From contig JACRPQ010000004.1 in NCBI GenBank assembly GCA_016223135.1, positions 310,001 through 374,000 of the forward strand: a stretch of 64,000 nt of DNA, written 5' to 3'. The notes below the pieces were generated by a model. That model was given only the letters and a program-made list of their open reading frames with translations. It ran no database searches and was not told the DNA's origin. Both the position numbers and the translations under genes were made by a program. The stretch is from Chloroflexota bacterium. GTDB lineage: Bacteria; Chloroflexota; Anaerolineae; Anaerolineales; Villigracilaceae. Positions within the stretch are counted from its first letter, which is position 1. The number at the start of each line of letters is the position of its first letter. This document shows, piece by piece, positions 7,703 to 15,878 of the stretch.

Positions 7703-8770
7703 ATGGAATTCAAAATTCAAGACCGCTGGATTGGACCGAACCACCCGACCTATTTCATCGCCGACATCGCGGCAAACCATGACGGCGACTTGAACCGTGC
7801 GAAACTGCTCATCCGCCTCGCCAAAGAAGCGGGAGCGGATGCGGCGAAGTTCCAGCACTTTCAGGCGCCCAAGATCGTTTCGGAATACGGCTTTACGCAC
7901 ATGAACTCCAAGGTCAGCCATCAGGCAAGTTGGAAGAAATCGGTGACGGAGGTATATGCGGCTGCCTCGCTTCCCCAGGATTGGACGCCCATCCTGAAAG
8001 AGGAATGCGACAAGGTCGGCATTCACTTTTTCACGTCGCCTTACGATTATGATTCCATCGAACACGTTGACCCGTATATTCCTGCCTTCAAGGTGGGTTC
8101 TGGCGAGATTGACTGGATCGAAACGCTCGAACACATGGCGTCCAAAGGGAAGCCGATGATTATCGCCAGCGGCGCGGCGGATATTGCCGATGTACAGCGC
8201 GCCGTCCATGCGATTCTCAAAATCAACAAACAGTTGTGCCTGATGCAGTGCAACACGAATTACACCGCCAGCCCTGAAAACTTCGACCACATCCACTTGA
8301 ACGTCTTGAAAACGTATGCGGTCATGTTCCCCGACGTGGTGCTGGGGCTTTCCGACCATACGCACGGCAACGCGACGGTTCTCGGCGCGGTGGCGCTGGG
8401 TGCGCGGATGATCGAACGTCACTTTACCGACAGCAACGACCGGGAGGGTCCCGACCACAAATTTGCGATGAACCCCGATGCCTGGGCGCACATGGTGGAG
8501 GAGACGCGTCAACTGGAACGGGCGCTGGGCTCCTCCGATAAATTCATCGCTGGCAACGAGCAGGAGACGAAGATCGTCCAGCGCCGCTGTCTGCGCGCCG
8601 CGCGCGACATCAAGGCGGGTGAGGTCTTCACGCGTGAGATGATTGATGTACTGCGTCCCGCCACGCCGGGGGCAATCAAGCCGCATGAAATCCAGAACGT
8701 GATCGGCACGCGGGCGCTGGTGGATATGCCGAAGGGCAAGGAACTGCGCTGGACAGACCTCGGCGCGTAA
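7703..8770 (+). CDS. N-acetylneuraminate/pseudaminate synthase family protein
   Basis: 355 residues. The NeuB TIM-barrel part (about 1-280) shows FIADIAANHDGD, AGADAAKFQ, FFTSPYDYDS, FKVGSGEI, GLSDHTHG and ERHFT. The C-terminal SAF/antifreeze-like domain (about 290-355) shows RRCLRAARDIKAGE and GTRALVDMPKGKEL. NeuB, LegI and PseI condense an acetamido sugar with phosphoenolpyruvate to make a nine-carbon sugar acid. The start at 7703 is set by GGAGG 6 bases upstream. Which nonulosonate it makes cannot be decided from sequence alone; the PseB-like gene favours a pseudaminate-like product. Confidence 0.85.
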   Translation: MEFKIQDRWIGPNHPTYFIADIAANHDGDLNRAKLLIRLAKEAGADAAKFQHFQAPKIVSEYGFTHMNSKVSHQASWKKSVTEVYAAASLPQDWTPILKEECDKVGIHFFTSPYDYDSIEHVDPYIPAFKVGSGEIDWIETLEHMASKGKPMIIASGAADIADVQRAVHAILKINKQLCLMQCNTNYTASPENFDHIHLNVLKTYAVMFPDVVLGLSDHTHGNATVLGAVALGARMIERHFTDSNDREGPDHKFAMNPDAWAHMVEETRQLERALGSSDKFIAGNEQETKIVQRRCLRAARDIKAGEVFTREMIDVLRPATPGAIKPHEIQNVIGTRALVDMPKGKELRWTDLGA

Positions 8771-8780
8771 ATATTTTTCA

Positions 8781-8852
8781 CCACGAAGTGTCGCAAAGGA
8801 TCACGAAGGATTCTTTGTTAAAACCTTTGTGTACCTTCGTGACCCTTTGTGG
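8781..8852. repeat. CCACAAAGGGTCACGAAGG-type palindromic repeat
   Basis: Left arm CCACGAAGTGTCGCAAAGGA plus TCACGAAGG; right arm CCTTCGTGACCCTTTGTGG. The element can form a long imperfect hairpin. A related copy lies at 17917-17982. It fills most of the gap between the NeuB-like and GT4 genes and ends 11 bases before the GT4 start. Confidence 0.8.
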
Positions 8853-8863
8853 TTAATTTTTTC

Positions 8864-10024
8864 ATGCGAATCCTCTATTTCTCTCGAAACTACACCCCTC
8901 ATGATTTTCGGTTCTTGAATTCATTGTCGAGGACCGAACACGAGGTCTTCTTTTTGCAGTTGGAGGCAAATCACCGCCAGACGGAAGACCGCCCCGTCCC
9001 TGAGAAGGTGCGGCAGATTTTGTGGGCAGGCGGCAAGAGAGAATTCCGCTGGCGCGACGTGCCGCGTCTGGTCTTGGACCTGCGGCGGGTCATTCGCGAA
9101 ATTCAGCCTGACCTCATCCACGCTGGACCGATTCAGAATTGCGCGTTCCTCGTCGCGTTGAGTGGATTTCGCCGCCTGCTGACAATGTCGTGGGGGTATG
9201 ACCTGGTGATGGATGCGGATAAAAGCGCATGGATGCGTTGGGTGACGCGTTACACACTGCGGCGCAGCGCGTTTTTCACTTGCGACGCCAACGTGACGCG
9301 CGAAAAGGCGATTGCACTGGGGATGAACCCTGAAAATACCGTTGTGTTTCCCTGGGGAGTTGATTTGGCATACTTTCGACCGAAGAAAGTGGAAAGCGCA
9401 GCCCTGAGGCTCTCGAAGGGAGGAAAGACGGCAGGCAAAAATCGAAAATCGCAAATCGAAAATCGCAAATCTTTTACACTCTTCTGCAGCCGCACATGGG
9501 AGCCGATTTACGGCGTGGATGTGCTGGCAAAAGCGTTTGTCAAAGTGGCGAGCGTGAACCCCGATGTAAATTTGATTTTGCTGGGGGGCGGTTCGCAGGG
9601 CGGGCATATCCGCCAGATACTGATGAACGGCGGGGTGATGGAGCGAGTCCATTTTGGCGGGCAGGTGAGTCAGAGCGATTTGCCGCGCTGGTATCATATG
9701 GCAGACCTTTACATCTCGCCTTCGCATGTGGACGGTACCTCCGTCACACTGCTGGAGGCGTTGGCAAGCGGGCTTCCATGTTTGGTTTCGGATATTCCCG
9801 GCAACAGGGAATGGATCGAGGAGGGGGTCAACGGCTGGCTCTTTCCCGATGGGGACGCCGACGCGCTGGCGGAAAAGATTCTCGCGGTCATCGCTCAACG
9901 GGAGAAACTGCCCGAGGTCGGCGCAGCAGCCCGCAGGTCCGCGGAGAGGCGCGCCGATTGGCAGAAAAATTTCGGTCATTTGCTCGCCGCCTACGAGCAG
10001 ATCATCAAACGCAGAAGGAGGTAG
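8864..10024 (+). CDS. GT4 family glycosyltransferase with repeat-derived linker
   Basis: 386 residues, GT-B fold. The N-terminal acceptor domain starts MRILYFSRNYTPHDF. The C-terminal donor domain carries LLGGGSQ, VHFGGQVSQ, and the GT4 signature SHVDGTSVTLLEALASGLPC followed by VSDIPGNREWI. Between the domains, around residues 178-205, is a low-complexity stretch (SAALRLSKGGKTAGKNRKSQ and on) encoded by inserted repeats. The reading frame survives, so the protein may still be functional. ATG 8864 is preferred over the GTG at 8849. It probably adds a sugar to the cluster's glycan. Confidence 0.8.
   Translation: MRILYFSRNYTPHDFRFLNSLSRTEHEVFFLQLEANHRQTEDRPVPEKVRQILWAGGKREFRWRDVPRLVLDLRRVIREIQPDLIHAGPIQNCAFLVALSGFRRLLTMSWGYDLVMDADKSAWMRWVTRYTLRRSAFFTCDANVTREKAIALGMNPENTVVFPWGVDLAYFRPKKVESAALRLSKGGKTAGKNRKSQIENRKSFTLFCSRTWEPIYGVDVLAKAFVKVASVNPDVNLILLGGGSQGGHIRQILMNGGVMERVHFGGQVSQSDLPRWYHMADLYISPSHVDGTSVTLLEALASGLPCLVSDIPGNREWIEEGVNGWLFPDGDADALAEKILAVIAQREKLPEVGAAARRSAERRADWQKNFGHLLAAYEQIIKRRRR
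9397..9473. repeat. In-frame repeat insertion within the GT4 gene
   Basis: CCTGAGGCTCTCGAAGGG is followed by AAAATCGAAAATCGCAAATC repeated in tandem. The bases are multiples of three overall and keep the frame. The segment falls in the linker between the two Rossmann domains. Confidence 0.7.
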
Positions 10025-10026
10025 TT

Positions 10027-10788
10027 ATGCTTACTTACGACGATTTACTGACAGGCTTTCGTCGGACCGGCGTAAAAGCCGGTGACACCATCATGGTTCA
10101 CACGTCCTACAAATCGCTGGGCGGCGTGGAGGGCGGCGCAGATACCGTCATTGACGTGATGCGCGAACTGGTGGGACCGCGCGGTACGGTGCTGTTCCCC
10201 GCCTTCAATTTTCAATCGTGGACGGAGACGCACTACTTTGACGTTTTGGAGACGCCCTCCAAGATGGGCGTCATCACCGAACTCGCCCGCCTCAGACCCG
10301 ACGCCAAGCGGACACCACATCCCATTTATTCCTTCTCGGTTTGGGGCGCGCGCGCCGACGAATTTGCCGCGGCTGACGATGTGGAAGCCTACGGACCGAA
10401 CTCAGCCTTTGCCTTGTTCCACAAAATCAACGGGACGATCATCAGCATTGGTCTGGACTTCAACAGCACGTTTTCCATGCACCATTACATCGAGTACAAC
10501 GTTGGCTGCGACTATCGCCGCGTGAAGGAGTTTTCGGGCATCTACGTCGGCTATGACCGCGTGCCGCGCATTAAGATGTATTCGATGTTTGTGCGCAAGG
10601 ACGAGCGAATCAAGACGTACATCGTGCCTGGGATGAACGAATTGCTGGCGGCGGGCGTCATCAAGGAAATTCAGGTCGGCGCGGCGAAAGTCCATTTCGC
10701 AACGGCGAACGATTTCTTCGATAATATGTCGGTCATTGTGCGCGAGCATCCCGAAAAACTGCATTACATCGAAGAACCGAAGTATTGA
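10027..10788 (+). CDS. AAC(3)-family N-acetyltransferase
   Basis: 253 residues. The AAC(3) landmarks HTSYKSLGGVEGGADTVIDV, LVGPRGTVLFPAFN and HHYIE are present. The family transfers acetyl from acetyl-CoA to an amino group; besides aminoglycoside resistance enzymes it includes many members encoded in surface-glycan loci. Starting two bases after the GT4 stop, with an SD inside that gene's end, it is cotranscribed. Acetylation of an amino-sugar intermediate of the nonulosonate pathway is a better guess than antibiotic resistance, but remains inference. Confidence 0.75.
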   Translation: MLTYDDLLTGFRRTGVKAGDTIMVHTSYKSLGGVEGGADTVIDVMRELVGPRGTVLFPAFNFQSWTETHYFDVLETPSKMGVITELARLRPDAKRTPHPIYSFSVWGARADEFAAADDVEAYGPNSAFALFHKINGTIISIGLDFNSTFSMHHYIEYNVGCDYRRVKEFSGIYVGYDRVPRIKMYSMFVRKDERIKTYIVPGMNELLAAGVIKEIQVGAAKVHFATANDFFDNMSVIVREHPEKLHYIEEPKY

Positions 10789-10807
10789 GGCGAGTGGAAA
10801 GCAGGCG

Positions 10808-10857
10808 GGTACACAGGTATACCTGTATACCTGTGTACCTGTGTACTTGTGTACCTC
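10808..10857. repeat. GTACACAGGTA repeat array, copy B
   Basis: GGTACACAGGTATACCTGTA then TACCTGTGTACCTGTGTACT and TGTGTACCTC. The first third is complementary to the rest, so it can form a hairpin. It lies between the AAC(3) and DUF4910 genes. Confidence 0.85.
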
Positions 10858-10915
10858 TATACTGGCATGCCTATCACGATGAACCTGCCCAACGAATTTC
10901 CCGGTTGAGTTCCCC

Positions 10916-12241
10916 ATGAAACCCTACTCTTCCCTCAAATCCATCCTCGCGGAATTCTTTCCCCTGCATCGCACGCTCGCTTCGGATGAGCATGATAAAA
11001 CGTTGGAAATTATCGGTTCGTACATGCCCGATTCATCCAACTACACCATCGAGACCTACGCGCCGCTGACCCCCGTCTGGACGTGGCAAGTGCCTGAGCG
11101 CTACGTCGTTCACGAGGCGTATTTGGAGACCGAAGACGGCGAACGCATCGTGGACTTCAAGGACAACCCGCTCCACATCGTCTCGTATTCCCTGCCCGTG
11201 GACAAGACGCTCACCTTCGAGGAACTCCAGCCGCACCTGTATTTCAACGAGAAGCGTCCGCACGCCGTGCCGTGGATTTTCAAATACTACGAACGCAATT
11301 GGGGCTTCTGCCTGCCGAAGAATACCTTCGACAAACTCCCGCGAGACAAGAAATACCGCGCGGTCATCAAATCCGAATTTATCACCGACCCGAAGCAAGG
11401 CTTCAAAGTCGCCACGGCAGTGATCCACCCCCAAGGCGGACCCAACCCCGAAGCGGGCGAGTTCCTCGTGCAGGCGCATACCTGTCACCCCATGCAGGCA
11501 AACGACGACGGCGCGGGCGTGGTCAGCGCCATTGAGTTAGCGCGGCGGCTGGCGGAGAATCCTCTTCCCGCTGGCTCGATGAGCGTCCGCTTCTGGTTTG
11601 GACCCGAAACCATCGGCACAATCGCCTGGCTCGCGCACAATGAGCATCTTATTCCGAATCTGCGCGGCGGCATCTTCATGGAGATGACGGGCAACAAGAA
11701 TAAAATTGCCTGGCATCACACCCGCCAGCATAACCACCTCCTTGACCGAATTACCGATTACCAATTACGCAACATCGAACATGACGAACGTGACTTTGCC
11801 GCCGCCCCCGCCAACGATGAACGCGTCATCAACGGACCCGGCGTCAACGTGCCGTGCATCTCGCTCAACCGCTTCCCCTACGACGAGTATCACACCACCG
11901 ACGACAACCTCGACATCATTCACGAAGACATGCTCCTCAACGCGGCGGAGATTGCCGAGCAAATCATCCGCATCTACGCCAGCAACTATATTCCGAAGCG
12001 CACGTTCCGTGGTCCCGTTTTCCTCAGCGGTCATGGTCTCTGGGTGGATTGGCGCGAAAACTGGGCGCTCAACCGCGCCATCGAAAAAATCATGATGCGC
12101 TTCGAGGGTCAGCACACGGTCTTCGACATTGCCGAGCAAGTCGGTCTCGATTATTGGACGGTGCGCGAGTATGTCGAAAAATTTAGAGCAAAAGGATTCG
12201 TCATCCCGCTTCCCGTCCCCTCGGAGGCGCAGACTTCGTAA
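10916..12241 (+). CDS. DUF4910 aminopeptidase-like (M28-fold) hydrolase with C-terminal winged helix
   Basis: 441 residues. Candidate zinc ligands of the M28-type fold are visible: QAHTCHPMQANDDGAG (His and Asp), FWFGPETIG (Glu) and YHTTDDN (His). The last 70 residues (FDIAEQVGLDYWTVREYVEK) look like a winged helix. Proteins of the DUF4910/DUF2172 group often sit in polysaccharide and nonulosonate loci, where a deacylase or amidohydrolase role on sugar intermediates has been suggested. Context here is the same. The bases at 11746-11775 resemble the AATTACC repeat family, possibly an old in-frame insertion. Confidence 0.7.
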   Translation: MKPYSSLKSILAEFFPLHRTLASDEHDKTLEIIGSYMPDSSNYTIETYAPLTPVWTWQVPERYVVHEAYLETEDGERIVDFKDNPLHIVSYSLPVDKTLTFEELQPHLYFNEKRPHAVPWIFKYYERNWGFCLPKNTFDKLPRDKKYRAVIKSEFITDPKQGFKVATAVIHPQGGPNPEAGEFLVQAHTCHPMQANDDGAGVVSAIELARRLAENPLPAGSMSVRFWFGPETIGTIAWLAHNEHLIPNLRGGIFMEMTGNKNKIAWHHTRQHNHLLDRITDYQLRNIEHDERDFAAAPANDERVINGPGVNVPCISLNRFPYDEYHTTDDNLDIIHEDMLLNAAEIAEQIIRIYASNYIPKRTFRGPVFLSGHGLWVDWRENWALNRAIEKIMMRFEGQHTVFDIAEQVGLDYWTVREYVEKFRAKGFVIPLPVPSEAQTS

Positions 12242-12271
12242 GCCGAAACTAATTTTGACTTGCAGCCAATT

Positions 12272-13093
12272 ATGAAACCAAACGTTATCGCCATCATTCA
12301 GGGACGTATGTCCTCCTCGCGCCTGCCTGGCAAAATCCTCGCCGACATTGCCGGGCAGCCCATGTTGCAGCGCGTCTTCATTCGGACCTCGCGGGCTGCT
12401 TCTGTTTCCCAAACCATCTTCGCCACCACCACCGATCCCTCCGACGACCCCGTCGCTGAATACTGCGACTTCAGCGGCATCCCCTTCACGCGCGGCAGCC
12501 TCTACGATGTGCTGGATCGTTACTATCAAACCGCAAAGCAGGCAAAGGCGGAGGTGGTTGTCAGGATTACCGCCGACTGCCCGGTGATTGATCCTGAATT
12601 GATTGATGACGTGGTCAATGTGGTAATCAATGCTCAGCCATCAGTGGATTTTGCCGCGAATCGCCTCCCGCCTCCATGGAAAAGAACCTATCCAATTGGT
12701 TTGGATACAGAAGTTTGCACCTTTGCCGCATTGGAACGTGCCTGGCGGGAGGCAAAAGAACCTCATCACCGCGAACATGTGATGCCCTACTTCTATGAAG
12801 GTGTGGAACTGACAACCGTCAACCGCCAACTCCAAACTGGCACGTCCCCCCGCGGATTCAACATTGCCCTCCTCCATCACACCACCGACTTCGGCGATTA
12901 CCGCTGGACGGTGGATACGCCTGAAGATTTGGAATTCATGCGGCAGGTATATAGTCACTTTGATGGACGAGATGACTTCACTTGGCGGGAAGTTCTCGAA
13001 TTGGTTCACGATAATCCTGAGTTGATGAAAATCAACGCAGGCGTTCCACACAAAACCCTTACCGATGTTGACAAAAGAGCAAAAGGCAACTGA
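12272..13093 (+). CDS. SpsF/NeuA-like cytidylyltransferase
   Basis: 273 residues. The nucleotide-binding start IIQGRMSSSRLPGK and the VVRITADCPVIDPELIDDVV segment match the CTP_transf_3 family (NeuA, KdsB, PseF, SpsF). These enzymes activate acidic sugars such as nonulosonates as CMP-sugars. With the NeuB-like synthase nearby, CMP activation of the cluster's product is the natural assignment. ATG 12272 is used instead of the TTG at 12260; neither has a strong SD. The following repeat starts soon after the stop. Confidence 0.75.
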   Translation: MKPNVIAIIQGRMSSSRLPGKILADIAGQPMLQRVFIRTSRAASVSQTIFATTTDPSDDPVAEYCDFSGIPFTRGSLYDVLDRYYQTAKQAKAEVVVRITADCPVIDPELIDDVVNVVINAQPSVDFAANRLPPPWKRTYPIGLDTEVCTFAALERAWREAKEPHHREHVMPYFYEGVELTTVNRQLQTGTSPRGFNIALLHHTTDFGDYRWTVDTPEDLEFMRQVYSHFDGRDDFTWREVLELVHDNPELMKINAGVPHKTLTDVDKRAKGN

Positions 13094-13118
13094 CCACTTC
13101 CCACTGGCTACCGCCTCC

Positions 13119-13172
13119 TGATTACCGATTACTGATGACTGATGACTGATAACTGATAACTGAACACTGATG
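13119..13172. repeat. ACTGATNACTG tandem repeat; contains the next gene's start codon
   Basis: GATTACCGATTACTGATGAC, TGATGACTGATAACTGATAA, CTGAACACTGATGAC. The unit is about 7-8 bases. The ATG at 13170-13172 is the last unit's ATG. Related arrays are at 28891-28932, 36189-36229 and 48444-48479. Confidence 0.8.
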
Positions 13173-14081
13173 ACTTTACTCACTCTCTTCTCCGCCCCCA
13201 AACCCTTCAGCGACCCTCACGTCGCGTTGATTCAACGCAATGCAATTCGTTCATGGACTCTGCTTCCTGAGGCAGAAGTCCTTTTGCTTGGCGAAGAGAC
13301 AGGGCTTGCCGAAGCCGCGAAAGAACTTGGCGTAAGACACATCCCCCACGTGGCACGCAGTGCAAACGGCACGCCGCTCATCTCCTCCATGTTTCAACTT
13401 GCGCGTGAGAACTCGAACAGTCCGCTCCTCTGCATCATCAATGCAGACATCATCCTCATGTCCGATTTCGTCGAAGCGGCGCAGCGAGTTATGAGTTTGA
13501 AGGATCAATTTGTCATGGTGAGCCAGCGCTGGGACTATGACCTTGCGTCGCCGCTCGATTTTGCCGAAGGGTGGGAGTCGAGGCTGAGAGAAGACGTCAG
13601 GAAACAGAACCAGCTTCACCGTCCGGCAGGAAGCGACTTTTTCCTCTTTCCACTTGCCGCTTTTCAAGAAGTCCCCAACTTTGCCATTGGTCGCGCCGGC
13701 TGGGATAACTGGATGATTTACAAAGCCCGCAGGGAAGGCTGGGCGGTCATTGACTGTACGCCGTCCGTGATGATTGTCCATCAGAATCACGATTACTCCC
13801 ACTTGCCCGGCGGCAAACCGCACTACGACCACCCCGAAACAAACGAAAACATCCGCCTCGCGGGCGGACAGGCAAACATCCGCTACACAATTTTGGATGC
13901 CACACATCAGTTGTTGAATGGTACACTTGCCCGACCTAAACTGACATCTGCCCGCCTCCTTCGCAAACTGGAACTGTGCCTGCGCACCCTCTTCTTTTTT
14001 CTCCCCGAACCCTTGCTCGAAAGCATTGCGCGACCTCAACGCTGGAAGAAGAGAATTCGACGGCTGTTCAAGCAGCGTTGA
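13170..14081 (+). CDS. GT-A type glycosyltransferase-like protein
   Basis: 303 residues. TLFSAPKPF at the start, CIINADIILMSDF (an NAD/DxD-like metal-binding site) near residue 90, then HRPAGSDFFLFP, GRAGWDNWMIYKARREGW and VIDCTPSVMIVHQNHDYSH. These features suit a GT-A nucleotide-sugar transferase. No clear SD is present and the start codon is part of the repeat, so expression may depend on readthrough from upstream. It is the last gene of the surface-glycan run. Confidence 0.6.
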   Translation: MTLLTLFSAPKPFSDPHVALIQRNAIRSWTLLPEAEVLLLGEETGLAEAAKELGVRHIPHVARSANGTPLISSMFQLARENSNSPLLCIINADIILMSDFVEAAQRVMSLKDQFVMVSQRWDYDLASPLDFAEGWESRLREDVRKQNQLHRPAGSDFFLFPLAAFQEVPNFAIGRAGWDNWMIYKARREGWAVIDCTPSVMIVHQNHDYSHLPGGKPHYDHPETNENIRLAGGQANIRYTILDATHQLLNGTLARPKLTSARLLRKLELCLRTLFFFLPEPLLESIARPQRWKKRIRRLFKQR

Positions 14082-14135
14082 TGTCAATTGCTGCTCCAAA
14101 ATCGGATTATCCAAGATAGACCCCTCAGACCTTTT

Positions 14136-14209
14136 GTTACGCGGAACGTCCCGAAGGTTCCTTGAGTTTGGACTTGATTTTGACCAAAACCTTCGGGACG
14201 ATGCGTAAC
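14136..14209. repeat. Inverted repeat between the glycan cluster and the sigma factor gene
   Basis: Left arm GTTACGCGGAACGTCCCGAA plus GGTTC; right arm AACCTTCGGGACGATGCGTA plus AC. It could form a long stem and may act as a transcriptional boundary, but there is no T-run as in a classical terminator. Confidence 0.7.
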
Positions 14210-14245
14210 ATCAAATTTGTAACTTTTCCTCATGGATTGCATCTA

Positions 14246-14851
14246 ATGAACAGACAACCCTCGAACGAGATTTCGCTGGAAGCGATCATCGCCGGCGACC
14301 GAGCCGAGTTCGCCCGCCTTGTGGATGAATATTCCAGCCCCATCTACCGTCTTGGTTTGCGCATGTTGGGCAATCCGCAGGATGCGGAAGATGTCCTGCA
14401 AAACACCTTCCTCAATGCCCTCACCCATATCCAAAACTTTGAGGGACGTTCCAGCCTGGCAACCTGGCTTTACCGCATCGCCGCCAACGAAGCGCTGATG
14501 CTGCTCCGCAAAAAGAAGCCGGAAGTGAACATCGAAGAGATGGAGGGCGAAGAGGATGCCGAAGATTTGCATCCCGCCCGATTCGTAGATTGGAGCGCAC
14601 TGCCGGAGGACGAGTTACTTTCAGACGAAGGAAAAAAGGCGCTCGATGATGCCATCCAGCAATTGCCCGAATCCCTCCGCCTTGTTTTTCTCTTGCGCGA
14701 TGTCGAAGGGCTGTCCATCAAAGAAACCGCCGAAGCCCTCAACCTGACGGAAACCAACGTCAAGACCCGCCTGCTGCGCGCCCGCCTGGCGCTGCGCGAA
14801 CAGCTCTCTGCTTATTACAGCGAACGCCTGCCTGCGAGGAGTGAGAAATGA
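14246..14851 (+). CDS. RNA polymerase ECF sigma factor
   Basis: 201 residues. Region 2 (EYSSPIYRLGLRMLGNPQDA followed by EDVLQNTFL) and region 4 (LPESLRLVFLLRDVEGLSIK followed by ETAEALNLTETNVKTRLLRA) are typical of ECF/sigma-70 family factors. The acidic linker EEMEGEEDAED separates them. The next gene overlaps it by ATGA and encodes a zinc anti-sigma factor, the usual arrangement for a stress-responsive pair. ATG 14246 follows from the conserved domain; the start lacks an obvious SD. Confidence 0.9.
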   Translation: MNRQPSNEISLEAIIAGDRAEFARLVDEYSSPIYRLGLRMLGNPQDAEDVLQNTFLNALTHIQNFEGRSSLATWLYRIAANEALMLLRKKKPEVNIEEMEGEEDAEDLHPARFVDWSALPEDELLSDEGKKALDDAIQQLPESLRLVFLLRDVEGLSIKETAEALNLTETNVKTRLLRARLALREQLSAYYSERLPARSEK

Positions 14852-15114
14852 CCGAACACACCCATACCACATGTGAAGAATTGCTGGATTCGCTCTCGGC
14901 ATACATTGACGGCGCCCTCGCTCCCGAACTTTGCCGGGAGCTCGAAAAACATCTTGCGGAATGCAATAACTGCCGCGTTGTTTTGAACACCACCAAGCGG
15001 ACGATTGACCTTGTGCAGACTCCCCTCGAAAAGCCCGATCTACCCGAAGACGTGCGCGAACGTCTCTTCAAGCGCCTCAACCTGGACGATTACCTGACCC
15101 GCAAATCCAAATAG
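14848..15114 (+). CDS. Zinc-binding (zf-HC2) anti-sigma factor
   Basis: 88 residues. The HLAECNNCR motif gives the His-x3-Cys-x2-Cys zinc site of the ZAS family, with the preceding LDSLSAYIDGALAPELC helix. There is no membrane segment, so it is probably cytoplasmic and may respond to redox or metal state as ZAS proteins do. ATGA overlap with the sigma factor implies translational coupling and a fixed ratio. Its partner is the ECF factor immediately upstream. Confidence 0.85.
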   Translation: MTEHTHTTCEELLDSLSAYIDGALAPELCRELEKHLAECNNCRVVLNTTKRTIDLVQTPLEKPDLPEDVRERLFKRLNLDDYLTRKSK

Positions 15115-15157
15115 TTTGCCGCTCCCCACATTTTCACACAAGGATACCATTGCAGTC

Positions 15158-15562
15158 ATGGCAGCCAAAACCGTACACCTTCACTGGAACCCCGACAGTC
15201 AATTCATCCTCAGCGACAGCGACAATTATCAGATTGTCATGAAAAAGCCCAAGGGCGTCAGCGCTTCGGAGCTGCTCCCCATGTCGTTGATTGGCTGCTC
15301 CTCCCACGACGTGGTGGAAATTCTGCGAAAGCAGCGGCTCGACCTGCGCTCTCTGCAAGTGACCGCCGAAAGCGTGCAAGATAACGACCCGCCCTGGCGC
15401 TTTCGCAAAATCCACATTCACTATCGCGCCGTTGGCAAAGGCATTGACGTGGAAAAACTCGCCAAAGCCATTCAACTCAGCGAAGAAAAATATTGCTCGG
15501 TCTATGCCACGTTGAAAGACGCCGTCGAGATCACGCACGATTACGAAGTGGTGGAGGAATAA
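15158..15562 (+). CDS. OsmC family peroxiredoxin-like protein
   Basis: 134 residues. Two conserved Cys motifs of OsmC/Ohr-like thiol peroxidases are present: LIGCSSHDVVEIL and SEEKYCSVYATL. The family reduces organic hydroperoxides, often with lipoyl or other thiol partners; the short YhfA-like subgroup is less well defined. ATG 15158 has AAGGA upstream. A location directly after the zinc anti-sigma pair suggests a target of the same oxidative-stress regulon, which is inference. Confidence 0.8.
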   Translation: MAAKTVHLHWNPDSQFILSDSDNYQIVMKKPKGVSASELLPMSLIGCSSHDVVEILRKQRLDLRSLQVTAESVQDNDPPWRFRKIHIHYRAVGKGIDVEKLAKAIQLSEEKYCSVYATLKDAVEITHDYEVVEE

Positions 15563-15590
15563 TTTTTGTAGTTCCTCGTCACGCCTCTAA

Positions 15591-15878
15591 TTAACCTCCG
15601 CTTGGCAGCCGGCGGGACTTGAAATCCTGTTCGATTCGCTCCTGCAAGAACATTTTGATCAGAGATTGGTATGGCATATCGCGCTCGTTTGCCAATTGGC
15701 GAATGGCATCCAACAGCGATTCGGGCAGGCGCAGTGAGATTGCCTTGGTGGAAGGTTTTAAGTTAGGGAACAGTACACGCTCGGCGCTCTTCCAATCCAG
15801 GTATTCCGATGAATCGTTTTCGCTCCAAAACTCCCGTTCATCGTCTTCATTTTTGAATTTAGGAATTGGCTTGCTCAT
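15591..15878 (-). CDS. brnA: BrnA-like antitoxin (CopG/ribbon-helix-helix)
   Basis: 95 residues. The centre (STKAISLRLPESLLDAIRQL followed by ANERDMPYQSLIKMFL) is a ribbon-helix-helix DNA-binding unit typical of CopG-like antitoxins. It overlaps the upstream toxin gene by 20 bases, the usual brnT-brnA order. The antitoxin is expected to bind BrnT and repress the shared promoter at about 16163-16192. Confidence 0.8.
   Translation of the reverse strand: MSKPIPKFKNEDDEREFWSENDSSEYLDWKSAERVLFPNLKPSTKAISLRLPESLLDAIRQLANERDMPYQSLIKMFLQERIEQDFKSRRLPSGG

Noticed and set aside
10027-10788. Aminoglycoside resistance gene
   Set aside because: AAC(3)-family proteins in surface-glycan clusters usually acetylate sugars; no mobile element or other resistance gene is near.
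14136-14209. Rho-independent terminator
   Set aside because: The arms are long and far apart and no T-run follows either arm; it fits the dispersed palindrome class better.
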